A stretch of DNA of 64,000 nucleotides, taken from contig JAJFPB010000010.1 of the NCBI GenBank assembly GCA_020881915.1, positions 1,054,001 through 1,118,000 on the forward strand. The letters run 5' to 3'. Made by a program: the position numbers and the translations under genes. Position 1 is the first letter of the stretch, and every line of letters begins with the position of its first letter. This document shows positions 1-11,596 of the stretch, one piece after another. Source of the stretch: Paramyrothecium sp. XJ0827 (Eukaryota > Ascomycota > Sordariomycetes > Hypocreales > Stachybotryaceae). The notes beneath the pieces were generated by a model, which worked only from the letters and a program-made list of their open reading frames with translations, made no database searches and was not told where the DNA came from.

Positions 1-1687
1 GACGGGCGGGACTGCCAGCACCGAGGGCGGTACCAAGATTAGTTTCGCGCTGCGAAAATCTTGCCGTAGTGCCTGGTAAGATGATGGCCGAAAGACGGAT
101 GGTGCCGCCTAAAACATCTCCAAACTCATTGCCTTCATCAGATTGGGTGCAGGAAGCCTCTAGAATGACAGCCAGTTCTTCAGTGGTTCGGCACTCATCA
201 TACGTCACTTCTGTTCCTAACGATACCCATGACCACGAGGGCAACGAGCTCAATCTCTTTGCTGGTGCCGATGATATCTTTCTCTCCCACAAGAGATCAC
301 TGGCTAGCCCGGAGCTCCAAAGCCCAGCCAAGTATCGGCAGCCCAGTCCCGCAGCAAACTTCCGTGCTGCCCCGGATACGGCAGGCAGCCTATCACGATC
401 CAATGTTAGTTTCAGTCGAGAGTACTCCTCGACTAGCCGACGCCACCTATCTTTGAGGTCTGACCGTGATGCACTGCCGAGGGCTTTGTAGTAGAGTAGA
501 TCTTTGTTGAAAGGCACATGTCCAGGAGACCACAAGGAGCGGATACACCCACACTCGCAGGTGGTTCGCTCCATGCACTCCCAAACAAGCTCCTCCGGGG
601 TAAAGTGCACCACACGCGGCGAGAGCAACCTTTCTTGGAGCACCCAAGCTCGGCTCATCAGTGGAAGGGGCTGCGGGCCGTGGCCATGACGAAGGGTCCT
701 GCGCACGCGGATCTCGTCGAACCCGGGTGTGTCAACCACCCGAGAAACATGTTCATCTGGAGTGGCGGCAAACAAGGACACCGAGTCATCTGCTGCTAAA
801 GATGCCGCTACTGTCAAAGTGCTGTTTGCGTAGATGTCGGCCATTTTGGCAGATTCTCTCTGCCAGTCCTGGACCGAATCTTGGATGATGCACAGAGAGT
901 CGATCCATAGATATTGAAGTCCTAGTTGTGACACCAATTTCACAGTGTCTTGAAAGACACGAGGCAGATCGTCCCAAAGGATGCCATCTTCGTGCGCAAG
1001 GATGTTTCTCGTCGTTGTTCGAAAGGTGTGCGCTTTCCCCCAGCAATGGCTCAAACAGGCAAAGTAGGCAGACTCTCCTTCTTCAGGTCGATAAAGAAAC
1101 ACATGCTGTGGATTGCTCACGTTCAATACCCGCGTTGGAAGCAGGCTGACCTGTTGGTGTTGACAAGAGTGCTCTTTGCAGCAATTCTTGATCCAGGACC
1201 TAATGGTCTCCACAGCAGCATCTGAACCCGTGTGGCCGGCGATCTCCATCGGCCGTTCAACATGCTCGGCGATACGCCACGGCACCGTCTGTCCTAGAAC
1301 CACTCAGCGCGGGCTCACATGTGATGCAGCTCTCGAACTGTTTACAGTCAAGGGCAAAGTCCAGCCTTACTCACCTTGAGGGCTATACATGTCAAGGCCA
1401 TACAGGAAATGTCCTGAGGACGCGTCACCTACGACTATGCGTAGGCCCCGGATCCGCATCGTGTCCCAGCCAGCAATGAGTTCCTCTGGCTCCTTCTGCT
1501 CATCATGGAAACTTGCGACAGCATCCACGACGAGCCTGCAGAATATGCAGCCATCTGCAGCCTGCCGCGAAAGTACTGTGAAAGCCAAGCCTTCCTGCAG
1601 CGGCCTCGCGGCTCCCAGACATTGGCACACACGGCAGGATTGCCTTGCGGAGACAGCGGATGTGGCGTCAGACTTGCGGTGATCCAT
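1..1687 (-). CDS. HET-domain (heterokaryon incompatibility) protein, 3' end outside the window
   Basis: Exons are 1687-1375 and 1293-<1; the 81-nt intron (1374-1294) has a GTGAGT donor and TCTAG acceptor, and phase is kept. At least 535 residues are present and the C-terminus lies beyond base 1. The N-terminus carries CRVCQCLG and GCIFCRL, the usual Cys-rich opening of HET proteins. Downstream come LPTRVLNV, then LSHCWG, the signature of the HET domain. WDDLPRVFQDTV and YLWIDSLCIIQD follow, then the SRAWVLQERLLS and WECMERTTCECG blocks. All are in family order. HET proteins act in allorecognition and programmed death after fusion of unlike hyphae; the partner cannot be told from sequence. The start at 1687 is the first Met before the Cys-rich motif. 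Nothing looks broken in the visible part. Confidence 0.9.
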
Positions 1688-2835
1688 GCTGAGTGCAAGA
1701 GTGTTGGAGTGTCCAAGCCGAGAGGAACTGGCACTGGCATAAGTTCCACCGATTTGACCCCGCGCTAGATGGGAATAATCATGGCCTGCAGACTTTTCCC
1801 CAGATGTTGAGTAATTTGCGCGCTATTGCTCCCAGCTTCACACCCTACCAGGGTTGTTAGCCACGAACATCAACTTTTGCCGATTGATGGCTTCGGTGAT
1901 CTTGCCTCTGTCTTTCAGTTTCAACCATGAGTTCTTGTCAGCACTAGCTTGATACGCTTTGTTGAAAGAATTGGTAACGTTGCATACCTACACTTGTGCT
2001 GCGGATGGAGGGCATGGAGAAGAGCCTTTCATCAAACGAAATCTACATGTCTGCGCCGTCTCAAATGTGACATGATCCCATCCAAGATTTCTGACTTACA
2101 TGCTCCATCAAGAAACCCCCTGGCGTCGAGTATGTGTCCAGTACCAGGTTACAGGGACTGGTCCCCGTGCCGACGCACAAGGCATAGAGAAAAACAGACC
2201 TCTGTTCTCTGTGTCTTCAAAGGCCGACCCTTCAGGTAGATCCGATGGTGTGGAGGAATGTGACCACAACCACGGAGACGGAAACCCGAAGCCGAACCTT
2301 CCGTCGCATTGATCAATCGCCAACGACGTACAGCCGATCGTCGGCCATACCGCTACGACAGCCCTAAGGCGGGCCTGGTGCCTGTGCTAGCCTACTAGGT
2401 TGGCTGAAATCGGTCGCTGACAGAGCCGGGCCGTACTGAGAAGCTAATTCTAGCGTGGCTACGTTGCTTCGACTCGCCCGGCTCAGCGGTTTGGAGCCAC
2501 ATTCTTCGCAGTTTTGTGACAAGGCCGTCCCTAGTACCTCCCAGTTACGCATGCTGCTGCACCTCCAACAAGCAGTTGTTGGATGCGATGGGTATTGTGT
2601 AAGTTGTTAGAGTCAAACACCAAGACACGAATGGGCGCGGCAATGTCGGAAAGTCTAGAAGGTGACGTAGAGAACTCGCAACCGCCACAGACGTAATCTA
2701 GGTGAATTTTAACTGACAGCAAAATGACTTTCCGTTCTTTAAATGCTTGGTTGGTTTCCGAAAATGATTCATCCAAACATCAGAACCCGGCTTTCAGAAC
2801 CTTGTTAATTGTGTCACGTCCAGACTCTGACAACA
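1688..2835. other. Intergenic stretch between the divergent HET and cutinase genes
   Basis: About 1.1 kb separates two divergently transcribed genes. Only short, unconvincing open frames were seen on either strand, with no domain motif and no spliceable coding pattern. It probably holds both promoters. Confidence 0.5.
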
Positions 2836-3673
2836 ATGTTGTGCAACACCTTCATCATTTTGTGCTGCCTCGGTACTGGCTTAGTTGCTGGCCAAGAATG
2901 TCCACCCACACCGCCCGTGAACTTTGGACCCTCTGTACCAGAGCGTCCGGAGGACGTTCCCAAGGGCTGTTCAGACTACGAGATCCTGGTCGGTATGTCG
3001 CAGCAAGCCTCTATATGGTATCCCTGCTAATTGGTTTTTCTGAAGCACGCGGCACAAGCGAGCCCAATGCTGAACCTAATGGAAAATTTGGAATCATTGT
3101 CGGCGACAATCTTGTAGGGAACATAACCGAGACCCTAAATGGTGTTCATGGTTACCCCGTGCAGGTGAGATCATGAAGAATCTAGTTTCTGCTCCTTTGT
3201 TGACATTGTTACGCAGTATCCTGCCAGCTCAGACTTCCTCAACAGCACCCGCATAGGCACTGCCGACGTGATCCAAAGGATAATAAGTCAGAGCGTCAGA
3301 TGCCCAAAGCAAACCTTTGCGCTGGTGGGATACTCCCAGGGCGCAAGCGTGATGCGTAATGCAACAGAGATACTTCTAGAAACTCTTTATCCCAAAATCA
3401 AAGCCATTGTTCTATTCGGAGACCCAGGGCTCAAAGAGGGCCGAGTATTTCCGGAAGGTCTTCGATCAAAAGTGCTGGACAATTGTGCCCAGGGAGACCC
3501 TGTGAGTTGGATTCTTGAAAAGCGAGAAACGAATCCTAACGCAAGAGTACTAGATCTGTAGCGAGGCACCATGTTTTTTCTACCATCTGACATACGTTCG
3601 CCCGCAATGGATTAAGCCCAGCACCAAGTTCATTGTCAATGCTCTAACAGGAAAGGATTGTATAAAGGACTGA
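2836..3673 (+). CDS. Secreted cutinase-family serine esterase, paralog 1
   Basis: Exons are 2836-2992, 3046-3164, 3217-3501 and 3554-3673, giving 226 residues with junction phases 1, 0, 0. The first ~19 residues form a hydrophobic signal peptide ending before QECP. The body matches the cutinase/acetylxylan-esterase alpha/beta-hydrolase family: GCSDYEI, ARGTSE, YPASSDF, then LVGYSQGA with nucleophile Ser132. LFGDPG follows. The rest of the triad is Asp186 in GDPIC and His198 in YHLTY. Conserved cysteines flank the core. Family members hydrolyse ester bonds of cutin or acetylated polysaccharide outside the cell; the exact substrate is inferred. The last intron (3502-3553) has a clear CTAAC branch site, and the final exon restores the Cys...His block, so the gene looks intact. 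It has a close paralog at 11597. Confidence 0.9.
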
Positions 3674-4376
3674 TGTTAGAAGGCTCAAGTCGCCTTACCG
3701 TGTTGAAGTATTTCGAAGTGTACCAGGAGGGGCCACGTTTCAAGGAACAACAAAAAGTGTGGACTTTCACGCTTCAGATGGGTAGAAAAAGGTGATTGAT
3801 AGCTCTCTACGTATGTAAATTATATGTATTTCACTCCTCTTCTATGTACTCCCCATAGCGAAGCTGAAGGCTCGTCTCCAGGCTGTAGCACCTCCACTTC
3901 AATTAGCTTAACTTGACATACTCGAGAGCCACCTCGGTACATCCTTCTCGAATCTCCGAGCCCAGCCAGTACCAGTCGGCAGCGGCGTGAGTAAATAAGG
4001 TGGCATCACCGTCGTTGGACACGAACTAGGGCGCGGGAGGAGGAGGCCGGATAGTCGCAGTCTCGGTGACGGTAGCAATGACGGTATCAGTCATGACCGT
4101 GAGGGTCGTGTAGGCCGGTGAGACGCCACCGCATGCGCAGGCGCTCGAGTACCGGTCACCTGCTAAGCTTATTAGTGCCCCTCAGACGCTGGCATTGTTC
4201 TTTAGCTGGTTGGTCATTCGCCTGAAAGCGACGATTTATAGATCTACAGCCCCGGTAGCATGGTATTGATAGCATTTCCTCACTGGGGCTTTATCAGAGG
4301 TATGGAGGCTCTCCCAAAATACATTTTCTGTTCATTAAATATGTTGCAATCCTGCTGAGGTGATTGAAACAATTGC
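3674..4376. other. Intergenic stretch between convergent genes
   Basis: About 700 nt lie between the ends of the cutinase and ankyrin-type genes. Apart from the short Thr-rich minus-strand relic at 4163-4026, nothing codes convincingly. Confidence 0.4.
4026..4163 (-). pseudogene. Fragment of a Thr-rich secreted/cell-wall protein (relic)
   Basis: Read on the minus strand, this short open stretch encodes RYSSACACGG, then a run rich in TVT, ending in a Pro-rich tail and a stop at 4028-4026. Tyr/Ser-Ser-Ala-Cys-x-Cys followed by Thr-Val-Thr runs is common in fungal secreted cell-wall proteins. No matching upstream exon or start was found between 4163 and the neighbouring gene. It is therefore best read as a remnant; it could also be a chance frame. 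Confidence 0.3.
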
Positions 4377-6468
4377 TTAAGCATTAGCGCGCCGGTATAT
4401 AGCAGGGTAACCAGTTGAACCATAACTGTTAACCACATCAAGTTCTGCTTCGAACTCTCGATTCCAAGCAACCGTGAATGTTCTAGAAACATCTAATATC
4501 TCTTCTGAGCTCCAGACCTTGCCGGGCCGTGTCCAGTTGTACTCGACTTTATTTGCTATCATCATCGGGATATATTGTGTGTAAGTCAACTTCTCCCACG
4601 GCACTGAGAATTTATATAATTAGCAGCTCATCGTCAATCTCTTCAGGAGCTCAGGGTTCCTTACTGCTTCCATCATCTTCTGGCAGGCAAGCCGAGAAGT
4701 ATGACGACCATGCTGTGTCTTTGACATACTTCTGGAAGCCGGCCTTGAGCCACTCCTCCAGCCTCAGTGGTGAACATTTAAGCTTGGCTATGCGTAAGTG
4801 TAAACGATCGAATGCCCATGTCAAGAAAAGGACCCGGAAATGACAGAATGCGCCTTCTAACTGCGGGTTGGCACGCAGTTTTGCAAGTACTTCTTCTTCA
4901 GTTACGTCGTGATTAATCAAAATTTCGTCTGGTAATTGAACTTGTAAGTTGAGATATCATTTCATTTGCGGTCCGCACCCTTACCTGCTTCTTCGAATAC
5001 CATCATTATGTCAAATCCTGTCTTGCTCGCAATGTCGTTGCCAATATTTCGTACTCTTGTCAAGCACGCGTCCTCATCTATGAGCGATTCATACAGCAGA
5101 TGCCATCTTAGACAACTTCAAATACAGGTTAGCAACAATAAAAACAAATTTTGGGCTTCAGTCTGGTGATTTTGCTTGTTTTATGCTTACCCTACGACGA
5201 ACCCTTGACGTTCATGGTGCATACACGCACCTCGCTCACGCAAGTACTTAAATAGCTCAATAGCGTCATTCTGCTGCGTCGCCCCATCGTCTTTTTCCTT
5301 GCTCGGATCCGATAAAAGTCTCTCGAGATAGTTAGCAGCTCCGTCCAGCACGTAAGCCCCTTCCGCAGTGGCTCCAGAAGTCAATATGGAGAAAAATCCG
5401 ACGAGTAGGCCTTCAGAACGCAAAGGGTTTTTGATTCTGATATTCGCCTCGATCAACTGGATCACCGTACCGCGACCAATGTGCGCGGCGAGGAACAGAG
5501 CACTTTTACCATTCGGGCCCTTTCTTAAATTTTCCAAGTCAGGGTAATAACTAAGGATCAACCGAAGAGTCTGGTGTGCAGGTGATGCAGCCGACACTCT
5601 CACTTTGTCCGTCAGTTTTGATAATACCGTGATGCAGAGTTCAGGAGGTGAACCACTAATTCATCGTTAAGAAAAGATCACTCACTTCCAGGAGGTGTAA
5701 AACAATGGCAGTTGTTAGAAGTGTACCGCCATCGGCAAAGCAGACGAAATCCGGCATAGGCTTAAGCCCGAACAGATATTCGAGTTGGCCTAGAGGTGTG
5801 AGGCCCGTACGAGCCGTACAGGCCACCATCATGCCGGCCAACGTAGAACTCTTACTCATGTATCGGTATGAGTCGACATCTAAGCAGTACTGCCATAGAG
5901 TGTTCGCTACGGTGAGCTCATCTTGATATCCTTCCACAAGTAGCAGCGATAGGACATCCTGGCCATGGTCTGTAGTCGTTTCGAGAATCTCCTTCATCGT
6001 CTTCCCGGCCCTAATGCTTTCAGGGGCCATTTCTACCAAGGATATGAGTTTGGGCAAAAACTTTGGAAAGTAGTGTGCCGCTGTGTGTAAAGGGGTGTAC
6101 TGATGTGCCCCTGGAGCCAGCAAGTCTGCATGCTCTGGAGTATACACCAGGTTTAACGGGTTTGGCCCCAGGGAGGATCCCGTGGTCCAAGGAAGCAAAC
6201 AATGCAAGGACAACCACGGGACCAGTGTTCGCTCTAGATGATGTCATCAAAGTATTCATTGTTTTTGTACTTTGGGGAGCATTACAAGAAATTGTCTTAT
6301 TTCGACATTGGTCACAGCCAAGACCATAATAGTAGCGATCCAAGACTCAATTGGGCTGGGCCCGACAGGGGGGGCAGATGCTTGGTGGAGCCGTCGTCGA
6401 GGTTCGCTGTGCCCGCAATCGACGTTTGGGGAAGGCTTCTGGTATGAATCTACGCAGAGCTGAGGCAT
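4377..6468 (-). CDS. Ankyrin-repeat-like protein of unknown function
   Basis: The proposed exons are 6468-6271, 6231-5682, 5602-5191, 5106-4985, 4940-4665 and 4603-4377, in phase throughout, giving about 594 residues. Ankyrin-like helices are visible around HQYTPLHTAAHY and NGKSALFLAAHIGRG, each preceded or followed by LLL-type helix pairs. The C-terminal ~200 residues have no recognised domain. Three downstream introns have good branch sites and acceptors. Two points are uncertain. The intron at 5681-5603 needs a weak GTGATC donor, because the better GTGAGT four bases earlier puts the next exon out of frame. The 5' end and exon 1 rest only on frame agreement. The gene may be degenerate. Its role, if any, within the surrounding cutinase/oxylipin-type block is unknown; ankyrin repeats usually bind protein partners. 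Confidence 0.6.
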
Positions 6469-6952
6469 AGTTGATCAAGCGTGGATAGGCTGAAAAAAAG
6501 AATAAGGAAAAAAGGAAAAAAGGAAAAAAAAAATGAGACCTTGGAGATGGACCCTGTTCTGGGACCTAATGTTGTTGGTCTTGAGTGGTTCGCTTACCTT
6601 CCTAATCACACCATAGAACCACCATGATGCGCAGAGTTCGTCGAAACCAGCAAGCTGGAGGATGCAAGAGGGCATCGACGGTACGTTCCTGTCATGTTCT
6701 GGCAACAAGCAGCGGATATAGCGACAAAAGAAGCAGGCCTCTTATTTATCTGCTCTCATCAAAGATTCTGGATTTGTATCCTCTGAGCGGTACGAAAGGG
6801 CTTCGGTTACTATTTCCCCGATTTTTGCAGATGATCCTCCGCTTGCATCACAGCGATATGCTTATTAGGAAAAGCTCTGTCCTTTAGGGCAATGACCAGT
6901 ATCCCCACCACACGGTCCGTGATAATTCGTCACATCCTCAGCTTCTCCCAAA
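6469..6952. other. Intergenic stretch with a purine-rich tract
   Basis: Between two tandem minus-strand genes. It contains an A/G-rich low-complexity run at about 6491-6535. No coding signal was seen. Confidence 0.4.
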
Positions 6953-7809
6953 TTATCTAAATCCGACGTGCCACCGAAGTACTATTGCTTTCCACACGAG
7001 CCCATGCAACGATCGTGACGCCGGGTTCTGCAAGACGTAATCCTCGAACCTTTCTTCAGTGTAGAAGGTCTTCACCTGTTCTGGAGAAGGGTGTCCGGTG
7101 GCTTCTGTGTTGACGTAACCGACTGTGATTAGAAGATGGACAAACCACAGGCGCAAGCCCAGACGCTGCCCTCCGGACGCTTTGTGCTCCTCTTTACGCC
7201 TGACATAGGACTTTGCGAGCGTTTTTAAAGTCACAGGCCCGCCTTCTGCATCATCGATCATGGCTTGTAGCACTGGGAGATTAAAGGTTAGGCTTGTTGT
7301 TGCATTGTGTTCCGGCGGCAGCCAAAAAGAATCATGTACATACTGTGGGGCTGCATTGTGTAGTTATCGCCTTGTCTGAAGTCCAGACGAGTCATTGAAC
7401 GGTCATGCTCGATGACTCCATGCTTGCGTAGATCAACGAGGTCGAAGGTGCCATCCTCACGGAGTAGAGGCTTGACACTGCTAGCAAGAGCATGGGCAAT
7501 GGTTCCCGTCATGTGAAGGGCCTCCATCAAGGCTGCTTCGAGCCTTGGTAACGTGATATTCTTGCCATCGCGAGGGCTTCGCGTATGAGTATAAGCTTCA
7601 GAAAAGTAAACCCTGGTGTCGGAAATTGATTCATCTTACAGGAAGCCTTGATTGGCCAGAGCATTCAAGCCGGGGCAAGGCGGCCGATCGGCAATCTCGA
7701 GTCTGACATAAGAGTGGTCTTCAGCGCGAATTTTCTTGGCCTCTTCATCTCTTCTCTTGGTGCGGAAGCTGAAAATCGCCTCCAAGATGTCGAAAAATCC
7801 AAGATACAT
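6953..7809 (-). CDS. Heme-thiolate peroxidase/peroxygenase (chloroperoxidase-like, Peroxidase_2 family)
   Basis: Exons are 7809-7640, 7576-7344 and 7272-6953 (240 residues), with introns of 63 and 71 nt. Joining exons 1 and 2 gives an uninterrupted NALANQGFLPRDGKNIT block, the hallmark of this family. The PCP motif supplies proximal heme ligand Cys45. The EHD motif (residues 113-115, in HGVIEHDRSM) supplies the distal acid-base and metal-binding residues. Length fits the short unspecific peroxygenases. Such enzymes use H2O2 to hydroxylate, epoxidise or halogenate substrates, including fatty acids; intracellular members act in mycotoxin pathways. No clear signal peptide is visible: the N-terminus is MYLGFFDILEAIF followed by a basic stretch. 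The gene is divergent from the alpha-dioxygenase at 8469 across 659 nt, which suggests a shared promoter and linked function. Substrate is not known. Confidence 0.88.
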
Positions 7810-8468
7810 GGTGTGTGCTTGACGAATTGGTGTCGAAGTGTTTCAAAAGCATGTGTAATGTTCATGGAGTTCGGCAACTGCTCACCTTTCCTTCACCTTT
7901 ATATGGTCTTGCTCCATCCTTCAGGTTCCAGCTCCAACCAGTCAGCCCGTCAGCCTTCTCATCACTTGTGACTTGAACTAGGGCCAACAGCCGTGTGGAG
8001 GCTTATACTAAATGTCAGCTCTTGACGCTCAGGAAGTCGTAGGATTGGCCAGCTTTCTCCGATTGGTGTTGTCGATCCGCCACTCTGGTATTGGTGAGCA
8101 CTGGGTCTCATTAATGTCCCAAAGCGGACGGCTGCGAGAGGGCCCGTGAGCCACCCCATGGTCTGGCTGTGGTAAGCTGATGATACCCTCCTGAAATTTG
8201 TTATCGGTCCGCGTGAGCAAATTGCGACATGGGGGTCCTGTCAGCACTCCTGTGCAAAATGCAACATTCTGATAGACGCTGGATCACATGCCGAGTTTTG
8301 GATACCGCGCGTCGTTATAAACCCGGGTGACACGTCTCTTCCGTCTCGGCTCAGTGTGCTACCGATCGCAGCGACCATCTCCAAACCATACTGAAAGGTG
8401 CTGTTTGCTTGGGATTTTGTGGGGACAGATCATTCTCATTCATTTCCATCAGCAGTTATTGAGCCATC
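7810..8468. promoter_or_regulatory. Divergent promoter region of the peroxygenase/alpha-dioxygenase pair
   Basis: This 659-nt gap is flanked by start codons facing outward. A TATAAA lies at 8316-8321 for the rightward gene. Another TATAAA is read on the minus strand at 7903-7898, about 90 nt before the leftward start. CCAAT/ATTGG-type boxes occur near 8045-8070. No CCTCGG fatty-acid-response core was found on a read-through. Shared regulation is inferred from geometry only. Confidence 0.5.
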
Positions 8469-10543
8469 ATGAGCAAGGACGGGAAATCGAACTTCCAACC
8501 CTCCTTTCCTGAGAGGATCGCCATATCTACCTTTGGGTTCGTCAATAAATATGTGCCGTGGTTTAAGCTCCCGACTTTGATCGGAGCTCTCAATCTAGCA
8601 ATTCTCAGGATCGAGCTTCGAGGCCAGAACCTCCATGATGGTTACCCATCAACTGCTGCCCAGGGAACACCGCTTGACGAACCTTTGACAGACGAGCGCT
8701 ACTTAACGGCGCGACATTCCGACGGCAAATTCAACTCGCTGCAACTGCCGCGGATGGGATGCACGGGGCTCCGCTTGGGTCGCAACTTTCCACGAGAACA
8801 TTGTCAGAAACCGACTGAGGAAGAGTTGTGGAACCCGAACCCTAGAACCATTAGTGAGCGCTTCATGGCACGCAAGCCTGGCGGATTCATCCCGGCGACC
8901 ACATTGAACCTCCTTGCTGCAGCTTGGATTCAATTTCAGACCCATGACTGGTTCAACCATCAGCTGGTAGGTCTAGGACCGATCATTGAAGAACTTGAAG
9001 AGACGTTGAATCGGTAGCTAACCAGTTGTGGTCGCAGGATGACACAGCTTACGACATCCCTTTGCCCACCGGTGACAAATGGCATGGCAAGATGAGTCTG
9101 CCCAAGACCAAACCAGATGAGATTCTAGATGCATCGGACGTCAAATGCCCTGGGTACAAAAACATGAACACAGCTTGGTGGGACGGCTCGCAGATTTATG
9201 GCAGCACTGAAGCTATCACGGCCAAATTGCGGGCACAAGATCCAGATGGCAAACTACAGCTCTCTCAGGACGGGACGGTTGCATTCCTACCTCGCGATGA
9301 GAACGGCACGCCACTCACTGGTTTTAACGACAATTGGTGGATCGGCATCGAGCTGCTCCATACACTCTTCGCTCTTGAGCACAACGCCATTTGTGATATG
9401 TTTCGAAAGGCATATCCTGACTGGACAGGGTAAGCGTGACATGAGAGTCGAGTCTTAGATTGCGCACTGACGTAATCACTTGTTCAGAGACCAGATATTT
9501 GACCGGGCACGATTGGTCAATTCGGCTCTAATGGCCAAGATACACACTGTCGAATGGACGCCCGCCATCCTGGCGCACCCCATCTTGCAAGTTAGCATGA
9601 ACGCGAACTGGTGGGGCCTTGTCGGGGAAGGTCTGACCAAAGCCTTTGGACGAATCTCCAAGTCTAGTGAGATTATTTCTGGCATCCCCGGGTCGAGCGT
9701 CGACCATGACGGCATTCCCTATAGTCTTACAGAAGAGTTTGTGTCGGTGTATAGGATGCACTCCCTTATTCCTGGTCAGTACTAGTTCGAGTACTACTTC
9801 TGACTCAGGGTCTTCCTTGCTGACGTATCCTAGATAACATTGCATTCTTTGAAGCGAACAAGGGCGCGCACAAAGTAACAACTCCAGTAGTAGACCTCAC
9901 TTTCGAGGGCGCCCAGAAGCCTTTCAAGGAAGGCCTATCCTTTGCCGACGCGTTCTATTCATTTGGTATCAATTACCCAGGGGCGATAACGAACAACAAC
10001 TACCCTAACTTCCTGAGGGACTTGAAGACACCAGATGGCCTTCACCGGGATCTGGGTACTGTTGATATTCTCCGAGATCGTGAGCGGGGAGTGCCACGAT
10101 ACTGCGAGTTCAGGCGACTGCTACGGATGAAGGTACCCCAGACATTCGAGGAGCTTACTGGAGGTAACAAAGAACTGGCTGCCGAACTATCCGAAGTATA
10201 TGATGGTAAAATCGAACTTGTCGATGCACTCGTCGGCTCGCATAGTGAGCCTGTCATTCCAGGCTTCGGCTTCAGCGAGACCGCATTCCGCATCTTCATT
10301 GTCATGGCCTCGCGAAGACTCAAGAGTGATCGGTTCATCGCCGGCCAGTGGAATACAGAGACGTACACCAAAGAAGGGTTCCGCTGGGTACAACACACAA
10401 CCATGAAAGATGTCTTGATTAGGCACTTCCCCGAGCTGAAGGATACTTTGAAGGACAGTAAGAATGCATTTGCACCATGGACTAAGCTTGGCGAGTCAAC
10501 AAAGTACCAGGGCATAGAGACTACAGCTCCGAAGAAGCATTAA
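8469..10543 (+). CDS. Fatty-acid alpha-dioxygenase (animal-heme-peroxidase superfamily)
   Basis: Exons are 8469-8966, 9038-9429, 9488-9774 and 9834-10543 (628 residues, all phases consistent), close to the ~640 residues usual for this family. Family blocks include RYLTARHSDGKFN, then GFIPATTLNLLAAAWIQFQ followed by THDW with distal His159. The exon 3/4 junction completes VYRMHSLIPD, giving the cyclooxygenase-type pair: catalytic Tyr385 and proximal heme ligand His388. REFRR-like basic segments follow near RERGVPRYCEFRR. Alpha-dioxygenases add O2 at C2 of free fatty acids, giving 2-hydroperoxides that decay to the shortened aldehyde. No signal peptide or P450 domain is present, unlike the Ppo psi-factor synthases. 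It is divergent from the peroxygenase at 6953-7809 and lies between two cutinase paralogs, so free fatty acids from cutin are a plausible substrate (inference). Confidence 0.9.
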
Positions 10544-11596
10544 GCTAGGAATACAAGGTACGTTCTTTGGGTGTCCGATTGGGCTACAAGGTGCACTCTT
10601 TGGCGTTCATTCTCATTATAATTATATTGTTGCCAGCCATTTTTGCGGGCTCATAGGGAGCAACAATTTCATAACTCTACTGCAATGTTGAAGCAGGCAA
10701 TGAGCCGGTATTTGCTGTTTTAAAAGATCTGCATTAAGCGTGCACCCGGCGTGACTGGTCCCGAGATGGCTTCTCCATTCGTGGCCGAGCAACTTATTCG
10801 AACAACATACAGCGCCAAGGTTCGAAACGTCATCTTGTCCAAAGGTCATTCCCACCAGTGCTTCTCTGGTTCTTCCTGGAATGGATGAGGGTGAAAGGAA
10901 GAAAACATCTGCCTCCACCCTTAGGAAGCTCGATCCTCACAACCCCATGTGCCTTGAAGTTGACACGATGTGCAGTACTTGGCATCGTTTGAAAAGACGG
11001 GGGATATGTATCTTCTTTACACAGGAGGAGTCTCAAAGAAGCTAGTCAATCGCCTACTTAATTTAGCGGTATTGACAACCGCCGGCTTAGAAGCACGCGT
11101 GCCACTTCCAGGGACATACTTGCCGTGTGGATTTTCCGATAGTGGGCTGAAAGGCAGAAGCGCAGTGTGACTGGCCGAGATTTTCCCCAGGCAATGTGGG
11201 TATTTCCCCAACATCCCCCACAATGCTGCCCACATGGCCTCGTTTCCTCCTATAGGAACGTTGGCTCCCCAGGCTGTGCAGTTTCGAGATGCGTCATGCA
11301 TTGCATCTCCAGGACGGCAGTTCGCTTTCTGTGGACTGATGGCGGGGAGAATCACTGGAGCATATGCTCGTGGATGCATAGCGGGCACCATAATAAAGTC
11401 TTGAAGGAGATCCTTTCCAAGAGAGGATGGTCTGATCCGAGCTCTATAGAATGAACTCTTGGCAGACTCCAATATTTAAGAATATCCACCTAGTGATTCT
11501 TCGAGGAAAGAGTACTCTTCCTCTATTTCTTTTGACCGTGGTGTTCGTGTTACTTCACTTCTCCTCGCACCAGTCTAGCCTGAATCAATCTACGAG
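10544..11596. other. Intergenic stretch upstream of cutinase paralog 2
   Basis: About 1 kb with scattered short frames but no domain or spliceable gene. It should contain the promoter of the cutinase at 11597; a TATTTAA-like element lies near 11472. Confidence 0.4.
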
